Source: Nitrososphaeria archaeon (GTDB taxonomy: Archaea > Thermoproteota > Nitrososphaeria > Conexivisphaerales > UBA164). Taken from it: 5,862 nucleotides of DNA. The DNA is taken from NCBI GenBank assembly GCA_029775955.1, contig JARVJW010000029.1:1-5862 (forward strand), read 5' to 3'. Within the stretch, counting starts at the first letter, position 1, and each line of letters starts with the position of its first letter. The notes under the pieces were generated by a model. It was not told the DNA's origin, did not search any database, and was given only the letters and a program-made list of their open reading frames with translations. The translations under genes and the position numbers were made by a program. Of this stretch, positions 1-5,862 are shown piece after piece.

Positions 1-59
1 TCATCGTGGCTGTTTCTAACCCTTAAGCTAATAATTTTCCAATGCAAAAACATTAATTA
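1..59. other. Short flank downstream of sat, no assignable gene
   Basis: This stretch follows the sat stop codon in the direction of transcription. On the minus strand it contains a run of five T (46-50), which could contribute to archaeal T-rich termination but is too short to call a terminator. An ATG at 53-51 opens a minus-strand frame of 17 codons that runs off the window edge; it could be the start of a next gene or chance. Plus-strand frames are also open for short lengths, so the end of a convergent gene is equally possible. Confidence 0.3.
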
Positions 60-1205
60 TTACTGATTTATTACGTCGCCTGATTCGAGTATCTTAGCAA
101 CTTCAGGCCTAAGTATTTCCAATGGAAGCTGTTTTCCTTCGACCAGCAGCTTTCTGATCTTTGTCTGGCTTGTGTCAATATGATATTCAGGTCCATGGGG
201 ACAGACTTTTGAGGAAACCATCATGCCACATTTTGTGCAGTAGAACACTTCGTCATACTTTACTGGTTTTACTCCAATGTCGTATCTGTCAAATACCCTT
301 TGACCATCGTAAGGGTCATAATAGCTACCTACGCCAGCCTGATCTCTTCCTACAATATAGTGGGAACAACCGTAATTTCTCCTCATTATAGCATACAAAA
401 GAACTGCCTTAGGGCCGGCATACCTCATCGCTATTGAAAGGGACCCCAGCAATACCCTATCCTCCCTATAGTAATTTTTTATAAAAATTTCATAAGCCTT
501 CATGATAATTTCCGGCTTATAGTCGCCTTTTTTCAATTTACCGATCACAGGCTGAATAAACAATCCATCAATATCATCTCTTTCCAATGTCATTCTCTGA
601 ATAAATTCATGAGCCATATGGGGCGGGTTCCTTGCTTGATAAGCTGCAACGTTTTTCCACCCCCTATTTTCAAAAATATTCCTTGTTTCCTTTGGGGTAA
701 ATTCATATTGAGCTGCTGGGACGCTTAATCTCTTTATCAACTTTACCTTTCCTGAGATTGCAACTTCTCCCCATTTTTGCAGGTCAAACACGTTTGGATG
801 TGCCATGTCCTTTGTGCCATATGTCATTTCTGCAAACCTTCCCTTATCTATATTATATTTTTCTTCGATTTTTACTAAAACAAATGGCTCACCATCTAAC
901 CCATTCAAAAGGAATTCATCCCCAGCTTTAAGCGCATTTATGCTTCTATCTGTGGGGGTAAGAATTATGGGAATTGACCAGGGCAAACCGTTTGAAAGCT
1001 GTGTTTTATCAAGAACTTGGTCGTAATCTTCACTGCCCATGAAGCCATTAATTGGGGAAAAAGCACCTATAGCTATCTTTTCCGCATCGTACACCTGTTC
1101 CATCACTGTAGTAATGAGCGGCAGCTTATCGCTGAGAACTCGTTGCTTTTCATTCTCATTCATTATATTTTCTACAAGTTTTCCACCGTAAGGTTCAGGT
1201 ATCAT
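60..1205 (-). CDS. sat: Sulfate adenylyltransferase (ATP sulfurylase)
   Basis: The enzyme catalyses ATP + sulfate = APS + pyrophosphate in the cytoplasm and works in either direction depending on metabolism. The 381 residues match the single-domain archaeal form with no fused APS kinase. The N-terminus has the family opening PYGGKLV (residues 6-12), which supports this start. Residues 190-200 carry the ATP-binding motif QARNPPHMAHE with the HxxH pair H196/H199. The second nucleotide-site motif at 286-291 reads GRDQAG, with Gln289 where the family normally has His. C323, C326 and C335 with a nearby His (H337) fit the zinc site known in Thermus Sat. The C-terminal helix region ends in RPEVAKIL (366-373). 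The gene starts one base after the aprA stop and is the last gene of the operon. In the oxidative direction it would make ATP from APS and pyrophosphate; in the reductive direction it would activate sulfate for AprBA. Confidence 0.96.
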   Translation of the reverse strand: MIPEPYGGKLVENIMNENEKQRVLSDKLPLITTVMEQVYDAEKIAIGAFSPINGFMGSEDYDQVLDKTQLSNGLPWSIPIILTPTDRSINALKAGDEFLLNGLDGEPFVLVKIEEKYNIDKGRFAEMTYGTKDMAHPNVFDLQKWGEVAISGKVKLIKRLSVPAAQYEFTPKETRNIFENRGWKNVAAYQARNPPHMAHEFIQRMTLERDDIDGLFIQPVIGKLKKGDYKPEIIMKAYEIFIKNYYREDRVLLGSLSIAMRYAGPKAVLLYAIMRRNYGCSHYIVGRDQAGVGSYYDPYDGQRVFDRYDIGVKPVKYDEVFYCTKCGMMVSSKVCPHGPEYHIDTSQTKIRKLLVEGKQLPLEILRPEVAKILESGDVINQ

Positions 1206-1206
1206 T

Positions 1207-3051
1207 TTACACCACCAGATTTATCATGCTTTTTTTGGTAACTGACCACTCTCCTTTATTTGGGTTATATCTTGAATTTACAAATACATGCCAGTTTTGG
1301 TCATCAAGTGCAGGAAAATCAGATCTGTAATAATAGCCTGGCCACCTGGTCTCCTCCCTATAAAGCGTATGCCTTATCACCGCTTCAGCAGTCCAAACCC
1401 TGTGATCCAGTTCCCATGCGCGCTGTAATTGATGGAGATTTTCAGCTGCCACCTTTGAGAGATCTTCCCTTAACATCTCAAGGAGTTCCACCCCTCTATT
1501 CAAGAGCACTGAATTTGTTATATAAAACTGCCCCCAACCACCACAATATTCATCCATTATCTTTTCCAACCTTAAAACTCCCTGATTAGGATAAAGGTAT
1601 GCCGGTGAGACGCTGCCCCTAACTATCACATTTTTGTATATTTCATATGTTTCTAGCGGCCTGAACACTTCGCTCTTTATTTTCTTGATATACTGATCAT
1701 CTACATTCGGAGCATAATCTTTGTGGTCCTGTATGTATTTTACTGCTGCCTTGGCGGCTATTCTGCCTTCTGTGAATGAACCTGAAGAGAACTTGTGAGC
1801 CGAAGCACCTACTGTATCCCCTGCACCGAAAAGTCCATCGATAGTTGTCATCCTATTATATCCCCAGAAATATTCATTGGGAGCCACATCTTCTGGACCG
1901 CTTACCCAGGCCCCGGCGCATGTGGCATGAGAACCCATAACATAAGGTTCTGAAGCTTGCAACTCTGGTGGTCTGTACTTTGGGTCAATATTTTGAGATG
2001 CCCATACAATTGACTGACTTACGGTCATATCCAGGAAGTCCTCCCATCCTTCATCTTCCTTTTCTTTAGTATTTAACACCTCTTCAGTGTGCATAAGTAT
2101 TGGCCCCCTTCCAGCCTTAATCTCCCTCAGCATAGAATCATTTCTTAGGCAGGTCGGAAATGGCCTGGAGTCAACGTAGTTTCCGTAAAGCTTTCTCTGC
2201 TCATCAATATACTTTCTTTCATATTCTTCACCGTATGCGTTCTTGGCAACTGCTTTCAAAGCAAGGAACCAGGCTCCCACTGGGCCGTAACCGTCCTTGA
2301 ACCTGGTTACAACAAGCCTGTTTTCCATTTGTGTCATCTCAGCCCCAACCTTTATCAGCAAGGCGTAGGCTGATCCATTGCTCCACGGGGAGTACCAGGT
2401 CCTACCAGCGCCCTCACCTACAGATCTAGGTCTGAATATGTGAGATGCACCACCAGATGCCACTATAACAGCTTTCGCCCTGAACACATAAAATGTTCCA
2501 TCCCTTACACTGAACCCAGCGGCTCCAGCTATTTTGTTTGGTTCATCTTTGTCCAACAAAAGGTGCGTTATCATCACCCTGTTATATATTTCTGTTGCTG
2601 ACTTCTGCGCTGCCTCTGCAACTATTGGTTTAAATGACTCACCATGTATGAGCACTTGCCACCTGCCTTCCCTCTTATAGTGCCCTGTACTTTCATCTTT
2701 TATTATCGGAAGCCCCCACTCCTCGAACAAATGCACCGTTGAATCAACGTGCCTGGCAATATCATAAAGCAGATCTTCCCTTATCAGGCCCATCAGGTCG
2801 TTTCTTGCGTACTTTACAAAATCCTCCGGCTTATTTTCATTCCACTTTAAACCGAGAAATAAATTTATTGCTGAAAGGCCCATCGCGACTGCGCCACTAC
2901 GTTCTATATTAGCCTTTTCAACGAGCACAATCTTAAGCTTCCTTCCCCAGTACCTTGCTTCGTATGCTGCACCGCAGCCTGCCATGCCGCCGCCAATTAT
3001 AAGGACATCGCTGTCAACGTATCTTGTAGACTTGCTTGATCTAACGCTCAT
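1207..3051 (-). CDS. aprA: Adenylylsulfate (APS) reductase, alpha subunit
   Basis: This is the FAD-bearing catalytic subunit of dissimilatory APS reductase, which interconverts APS + 2 e- with sulfite + AMP in a cytoplasmic AprBA heterodimer. The protein has 614 residues, slightly shorter than the roughly 640 of Archaeoglobus. A dinucleotide-binding motif IIGGGMAGCG lies at 18-27, with Glu45 at the end of the second beta strand for the FAD ribose. Family-typical segments follow: GRWQ and IHGESFKP (129-142), SPWSNGSAY (221-229), TRFKDGYGPVGAW (249-261), GSHATCAG (373-380) and the FAD-site GAGDTVGASAHKFSSGSF (409-426). Asn63, Arg250 and His375 appear to correspond to the active-site Asn74, Arg265 and His398 of Archaeoglobus; that mapping is by eye. 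The start ATG overlaps the aprB stop as ATGA, implying translational coupling; a GGGG at 3061-3064 is the only nearby ribosome-binding candidate. AprA rather than fumarate reductase or aspartate oxidase is secured by these motifs and by aprB. Confidence 0.97.
   Translation of the reverse strand: MSVRSSKSTRYVDSDVLIIGGGMAGCGAAYEARYWGRKLKIVLVEKANIERSGAVAMGLSAINLFLGLKWNENKPEDFVKYARNDLMGLIREDLLYDIARHVDSTVHLFEEWGLPIIKDESTGHYKREGRWQVLIHGESFKPIVAEAAQKSATEIYNRVMITHLLLDKDEPNKIAGAAGFSVRDGTFYVFRAKAVIVASGGASHIFRPRSVGEGAGRTWYSPWSNGSAYALLIKVGAEMTQMENRLVVTRFKDGYGPVGAWFLALKAVAKNAYGEEYERKYIDEQRKLYGNYVDSRPFPTCLRNDSMLREIKAGRGPILMHTEEVLNTKEKEDEGWEDFLDMTVSQSIVWASQNIDPKYRPPELQASEPYVMGSHATCAGAWVSGPEDVAPNEYFWGYNRMTTIDGLFGAGDTVGASAHKFSSGSFTEGRIAAKAAVKYIQDHKDYAPNVDDQYIKKIKSEVFRPLETYEIYKNVIVRGSVSPAYLYPNQGVLRLEKIMDEYCGGWGQFYITNSVLLNRGVELLEMLREDLSKVAAENLHQLQRAWELDHRVWTAEAVIRHTLYREETRWPGYYYRSDFPALDDQNWHVFVNSRYNPNKGEWSVTKKSMINLVV
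1210..1216 (-). promoter_or_regulatory. Ribosome binding site of sat
   Basis: GGTGGTG on the minus strand lies inside the last codons of aprA, 4 to 7 bases before the sat ATG depending on which GGTG pairs with 16S rRNA. It supports the sat start at 1205 and efficient translation despite the one-base gap between genes. Confidence 0.65.
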
Positions 3052-3488
3052 TGCACTTTGCCCCTTAAAACTGGAACTCCAATTATGCCCATGATTTCAG
3101 GTTCATGTGACAGTAACTGATCATCAATATGGCCTTTGATTTCAAACTCCAGTGGCGACTTGATAGAGCCAAACTTTGTTGTCCTTATTGGAAAAGTGAA
3201 CTCTTTGGTTTGACCATCCCTGTACTTGACTTTCCATGAAATTTTACCCTCTTCAGGCTTCCTAGTAACTGTAACTGAGTGATCAAGCGGGCAAATGTCA
3301 GCATATCCCCTCATGTCAACCGCGTTCTGAGGGCATGCCTTTACACACGAATAACACTCCCAACAATAGTCAGGCTCTGCGTTATATGCCCTTCTCATAG
3401 TCCTATCAATGTGCAGTATATCGCTTGGGCATATGTCCACACACTGACCGCACCCATCACATGATGCAACGTATATAAAACTTGGCAA
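3048..3488 (-). CDS. aprB: Adenylylsulfate (APS) reductase, beta subunit
   Basis: This is the iron-sulfur subunit that carries electrons between the AprA flavin and an external partner. The 146 residues hold two [4Fe-4S] motifs: C10, C13, C16, C20 and C42, C45, C48, C52. Trp43 in CWECYSC corresponds to Trp48 of Archaeoglobus AprB, which mediates electron transfer toward FAD. The C-terminal part (about 70-146) is not ferredoxin-like; it matches the AprB extension that embraces AprA, including EPEIMG near 129-134. The first motif is a compact CxxCxxCxxxC, lacking the longer loop I recall for Archaeoglobus (CxxC-x7-CxxxC). The start is TTG at 3488-3486: it gives the family N-terminus MPSF and sits 7 bases after a clear AGGTGA. 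The gene begins three bases after the membrane gene stop and overlaps aprA by four bases. Confidence 0.96.
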   Translation of the reverse strand: MPSFIYVASCDGCGQCVDICPSDILHIDRTMRRAYNAEPDYCWECYSCVKACPQNAVDMRGYADICPLDHSVTVTRKPEEGKISWKVKYRDGQTKEFTFPIRTTKFGSIKSPLEFEIKGHIDDQLLSHEPEIMGIIGVPVLRGKVQ

Positions 3489-3491
3489 TTT

Positions 3492-4196
3492 TTAATCACC
3501 TGGTAACCTTGATTCGACTTTTCCCATTTCCATTTTATCTTGTATTATGAGGCCTGCCTTGTAGAACATATGTGGAAATTTTGTCCATGGAATCAAAGCA
3601 AACAAAAGGGTTATTGAGCACATGAAAACTGTCAGCAGTACTTCAGACAGGATAACTGAGCCGCTCATTACAGCTGCCTCCAAAGCTATCCCTAGAATTG
3701 CATAAGCTATTACATTAACTACAAATATATCTGCCCTCCTTAATCTATATACCGGATCTCCATCGACCCTGACGTTTGCCCTCTGGGGCATAAACCATAA
3801 AGCACCTGCAATTACCATTATCCATGCTATTACCAAAATCATCTGCAATGGATTATATATGGATAGTATTGCGGCAAAATGGATAAAGTAAATTTCTATG
3901 AAGAGAATAACTATAGAGATGATAAACCCCCACATCATTAAAATGTGGGATGCCCTTCTCTGTACGCTGCACTTTGCAAATTGAGCTGAAGTTGTTATAT
4001 CAACAAATATCGCATTTAGGGCAGCCCCAATGTAAAAGCCACTTGAATTACGCATTTTCCTATCTTTTAACGTATATTCAAGCTTTTTACCACCTATAAA
4101 ATCATATGACATGCCTATTATCACAAATAATAACATTATTATTCCAAAAATTTGCATATAAAGTGTTGGCATAATTGAAAACAGATTCACTATCAT
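3492..4196 (-). CDS. HdrE/NarI-like membrane anchor of APS reductase (AprM/QmoC-type)
   Basis: The 234-residue protein is an integral membrane protein with about five hydrophobic helices near residues 8-29, 84-106, 114-136, 155-175 and 183-203. RRASHILMMWGF (80-91) and WTKFPHMFYKAG (204-215) resemble the conserved histidine-bearing segments of the NarI/HdrE/DsrM/QmoC membrane cytochrome b family. H84, H106 and H209 are candidate heme ligands, but I cannot assign pairs. There is no iron-sulfur domain, so it matches only the membrane half of QmoC. It is first in the operon, directly ahead of aprB and aprA, the position of aprM in sulfur-oxidising bacteria. The likely role, inferred from position and family, is to pass electrons between AprB and the quinone pool. 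The ATG at 4196 follows AGGTGA by 8 bases; an out-of-frame ATG lies at 4200. Confidence is high for a membrane cytochrome-like protein and moderate for the AprM role. Confidence 0.82.
   Translation of the reverse strand: MIVNLFSIMPTLYMQIFGIIMLLFVIIGMSYDFIGGKKLEYTLKDRKMRNSSGFYIGAALNAIFVDITTSAQFAKCSVQRRASHILMMWGFIISIVILFIEIYFIHFAAILSIYNPLQMILVIAWIMVIAGALWFMPQRANVRVDGDPVYRLRRADIFVVNVIAYAILGIALEAAVMSGSVILSEVLLTVFMCSITLLFALIPWTKFPHMFYKAGLIIQDKMEMGKVESRLPGD
3496..3501 (-). promoter_or_regulatory. Ribosome binding site that fixes the TTG start of aprB
   Basis: AGGTGA on the minus strand lies 7 bases before the TTG at 3488, inside the last codons of the membrane-anchor gene. It decides the non-ATG start, as does the family-typical N-terminus MPSF. 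Confidence 0.7.
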
Positions 4197-4204
4197 TCAT
4201 TTAC

Positions 4205-4210
4205 TCACCT
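4205..4210 (-). promoter_or_regulatory. Ribosome binding site of the membrane-anchor gene
   Basis: AGGTGA on the minus strand lies 8 bases before the ATG at 4196. It favours that ATG over the out-of-frame ATG at 4200. The same hexamer is used before aprB. Confidence 0.65.
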
Positions 4211-4228
4211 AAAGCTTTCCCCTATTAT

Positions 4229-4236
4229 ATTATATA
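4229..4236 (-). promoter_or_regulatory. Archaeal TATA box, probable promoter of the apr-sat operon
   Basis: The minus strand reads TATATAAT, centred about 36 bases before the first start codon of the operon. Archaeal transcription usually begins 22-27 bases past the TATA centre, which would put the start near 4205-4210 and leave a leader of only 10-14 bases that begins at or within the ribosome binding site. No clear BRE is visible directly upstream. No other promoter-like element is needed for the three downstream genes given their overlaps. Confidence 0.55.
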
Positions 4237-4273
4237 CGCATAACTCTAGAATTTTGGAAGAGAACAAGCTGCA

Positions 4274-4290
4274 GACTAAAAACATTAGTC
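4274..4290. repeat. Perfect inverted repeat upstream of the operon promoter
   Basis: GACTAA (4274-4279) and TTAGTC (4285-4290) form a 6-bp perfect inverted repeat around a 5-base loop. It lies about 37 bases upstream of the TATA box and 51 bases past the tnpB stop. It could be an operator for a dimeric regulator of the apr-sat operon, a weak hairpin belonging to the end of the dead insertion sequence, or chance. The rest of the spacer up to 4341 is AT-rich with no other recognisable signal. Confidence 0.35.
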
Positions 4291-4341
4291 CATTGATTTT
4301 AATGAAAAATGCAACTGGCCCATAAATCCGTTTCTGAAAGA

Positions 4342-5370
4342 TTATAATTTTTTATAATTCCCATTCGGAGCGTTGACCTTCAAGCCAGCTCTGGCCACCT
4401 TAGGCTCATGGCCGGTGCACAGGTATTCATCCTTCAAAGAAGGCCATCCGCACTCACGGTAAACGGGTAGCCGCAGGCCACGCAGGGTTATGACAAGTGA
4501 GGCCAGCCTGTCGTAGTCCATGCCACAGGTTTCGCATTTCGATATCCCCCAAGCCTGGTGCTTCAGTTTATCACCACAGACAGGACACTCTGAAGTTCCT
4601 CTTGGGTTCACATAAACGGTCTTGAATGAGGACTTGTATTCAATCATCTTCTAGTAAGCCTTTCATTTGTTCAATTTTCTCCTGAACTTCCTGTTGTTTC
4701 CATTTATTCCCATAGGTCTTAAAAGACAAACGATGAGCCTGGGTTTTCCCTCACAGTAGTAAGGCATCATTTACGTACTTCTGCCTATTGTGCTTATGCA
4801 GGCTCTTCCTCCTCCTGGAGAAGTCGTTCTGTATGTGCGCTATGTCAGTTCCTTTCAGCGCAGGCCTACCAGCATTCACCGTCGCAAACGTGGAATCTAT
4901 CGTGAAGTCCTGCGCAACGAAGCTAGGGTCCTTTCCGATATGGTTAACCCACACAAAATTATGTCTCTGAAGCTTTTACTGTACTAGTGTTTGTTCTCAG
5001 TGTTTATTTGGACGTAAGCGTAATGCCAGGGCTGGAGCGTTGCTTTGTTGCCTTGAACAGCTCGCCATCAATCCTCATTTTAAGCTTCTTTACATCAGGT
5101 ATCCTCAGCTCGCCATGATGGTTTTCTTATATTATCAGGCAACGGCGGAAACTGGGTTGAGGTTGTGAATCGCATAATCGTAGTTTGACGCGAACCATGG
5201 CTTGACCTCAATGCAATTGGTGAAGGTATCCTATTGCAATCATGTATAGCCATTTCATAGGCAACTTCAATAGCATACCTTATCGCGCTCTGCATGTCCG
5301 TGAGGTACTTTCCTCTTGTGGCTCGTAGCGCCCGACAATTATCACCGTTGGATCTCCATATATGGCTCAT
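4342..5370 (-). pseudogene. tnpB: tnpB remnant (RNA-guided nuclease family, IS607/IS605)
   Basis: Pieces of one TnpB can be joined from all three minus-strand frames. From 5370: an N-terminal piece containing RYAIEVAYEMAIHD; a piece with FASNYDYAIHNLNPV (about 5197-5138); HHGELRIPDVKKLKMRIDGE (about 5120-5060); WHYAYVQINTENKH ending in TAG (5028-4984); a RuvC-I piece with IDSTFATVN then NDFSRRRKSLHKH (4954-4754); and the final piece from about 4765. The last open frame, 4647-4342 (101 codons), keeps the zinc ribbon C21/C24/C38/C41 and LASLVITLRGL. In the same frame just upstream, KPRLIV and FRRKLNK are readable but followed by TGA and TAG. The RuvC-II Glu-Asp of the usual LEDL is gone and the DRD near the end is shortened. 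The total span of about 343 codons is short for the family. It was probably a guide-RNA-dependent nuclease and is now dead. No separate function should be given to its open fragments. Confidence 0.87.
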
Positions 5371-5836
5371 GACTTTATTGCCTTATGCGACCGAAGTCCG
5401 TAATGGTTGAAAAGTTATGATTGAAATCAAATCCCTTGTAAGCGCTTCATGGGCCGGCAGGGTTTCCTCACCATCCGCGGTCTCCGTTTCATGAATTTTA
5501 CATATACTTAACCAAACCTTGCGAGCCTGTGCGTTGTCACCTTGTTTTCCTCCACAAGTTTCATGACCTCGGTGAAGCTATTACTGAAAATCCGCTCCTG
5601 ACATTGAATACCATTTGCTACAGCCATAAGCCTTTTGATATGTGCCCTTAAATCGTTCTTCTAGCCCCTTGATGAAACCCTTACAGCTTCAAATCTTCTT
5701 TTTTTTTAATTACCCTTTCAGGTATCGTACCTGTTGGAAAGCCTAGACATTTTATCTTGCCCTGCTTATCCCAAATCCTCAACGTGGTCAGGTGTAGTAC
5801 GCTTATTGTACAAAGCTTTCTATAGTATATATTAAT
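5367..5836 (-). pseudogene. tnpA: tnpA remnant (IS607 serine recombinase)
   Basis: Three frames together give an IS607 TnpA. The N-terminal MerR-like DNA-binding piece reads IYYRKLC, then TTLRIWDKQGKIKCLGFPTG and IPERVI (about 5830-5710). The catalytic piece starts at 5699 and contains VRVSSRG, where the first Ser of VSS is the expected nucleophile (near 5675), then a TAG, KNDLRAHIKRLM, FTEVMKLVEENKVTT, RLARFG and a TAA. A third frame from 5496 gives TADGEETLPAHEALTRDLIS, and a last shift gives YGLRSHKAIKS ending in TGA at 5367, overlapping the tnpB ATG as ATGA. No ATG start is left: the frame reads through ATT/ATA codons near 5836-5828. The first frameshift is at a run of nine A on the minus strand (5707-5699), explained by loss of one base. 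About 150 codons remain against roughly 200 in the family. The AT-rich bases 5824-5845 could be the old promoter. Confidence 0.83.
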
Positions 5837-5862
5837 TATACTGGCTTGTAAAGATGTATATC

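Larger units (their letters stand above)
4342..5836 (-). mobile_element. Decayed IS607-family insertion sequence
   Basis: A serine-recombinase tnpA remnant followed by a tnpB remnant, both on the minus strand, is the IS607 layout. At about 1.5 kb it is shorter than typical intact members, in line with internal deletions in both genes. IS607 elements have no terminal inverted repeats and I see none, so the true ends are not defined; the boundaries given are those of the recognisable coding remnants. G+C-rich stretches set it apart from the AT-richer operon. It can no longer move by itself, because neither protein can be read through. Confidence 0.85.

Noticed and set aside
161..391. Plus-strand open frame inside sat
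   Set aside because: It is antisense to a well-conserved gene and shows no recognisable protein motif. The same holds for the plus-strand frames at 805-1026, 1017-1241, 1260-1589 and 3279-3464.
3048..3488. aprB as a generic ferredoxin, because of the compact first motif
   Set aside because: The AprB-specific tail, CWECYSC, the N-terminus MPSF and the direct overlap with aprA identify it as the APS reductase beta subunit.
4341..4358. AT-only inverted repeat ATTATA-N6-TATAAT at the tnpB stop, as a promoter or terminator
   Set aside because: Very low complexity makes a chance repeat likely, and an all-AT stem would be weak.
4342..4647. 101-residue zinc-ribbon protein as a live standalone gene
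   Set aside because: It begins at an internal Met of TnpB, has no ribosome binding site of its own, and the TnpB sequence continues upstream in the same frame across stops.
4640..4753. Clean minus-strand frame of about 36 codons containing HRLSFKTYGNKWKQQ, looking like the end of a charged coiled-coil protein
   Set aside because: The neighbouring frame across the same bases reads KPRLIV, GINGNNRKFRRKLNK and MIEYKSSF, which is continuous with TnpB; the other frame is a shadow.
4788..4987. Two overlapping plus-strand open frames
   Set aside because: They lie opposite the RuvC-I piece of the tnpB remnant, which explains the sequence on the minus strand.
5095..5370. 91-codon minus-strand open frame as an independent small gene
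   Set aside because: Its first half matches the tnpB N-terminus, while from about 5200 the TnpB sequence continues in other frames, so the second half is out-of-frame noise.
4342..5862. CRISPR array, terminal inverted repeats or target duplication around the IS
   Set aside because: No regularly spaced repeats and no matching end sequences were seen; IS607 elements are not expected to have terminal inverted repeats.

Overview
The window reads as archaeal chromosome. A TATA-type promoter element precedes the main operon, the ribosome binding sites are of the GGTGA kind, sulfate adenylyltransferase is of the single-domain type seen in Thermococcus/Pyrococcus, and AprBA resembles Archaeoglobus AprBA. 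The lineage cannot be fixed from sequence alone; a sulfur-metabolising thermophile or acidophile is plausible. All genes lie on the minus strand, so transcription runs from high to low coordinates.

Positions 60-4196 hold a compact four-gene operon in the order membrane anchor (HdrE/NarI-like, AprM/QmoC-type), aprB, aprA, sat. Gaps are 3 bases, a 4-base overlap and 1 base, so the genes are almost certainly co-transcribed from the TATA box at 4229-4236. AprBA interconverts APS and sulfite plus AMP. Sat interconverts APS plus pyrophosphate with ATP plus sulfate. The membrane protein is the likely electron link between AprB and the quinone pool. The order M-B-A next to sat is the one described for aprMBA loci of sulfur-oxidising bacteria, which hints at sulfite oxidation, but the enzymes are reversible and the window has no dsr, qmo or sox gene to settle direction.

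Positions 4342-5836 hold a decayed insertion sequence of the IS607 type, in the same orientation as the operon. A serine-recombinase tnpA remnant comes first (5836 to 5367), then a tnpB remnant (5370 to 4342). Both are recognisable only by joining pieces from different frames; each carries frameshifts, in-frame stops and internal deletions. It has G+C-rich stretches unlike the operon (for example 36 of 60 bases G+C at 4441-4500, against 18 of 60 at 3841-3900), in line with a foreign origin.

The 145-base spacer between tnpB and the operon (4197-4341) contains the promoter, a ribosome binding site and a perfect 6-bp inverted repeat upstream of the TATA box. The 59 bases after sat contain nothing that can be assigned. 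The most interesting points are the archaeal M-B-A-sat arrangement without Qmo subunits, a shortened cluster I loop in AprB, and a Gln in the GRDHAG motif of Sat.
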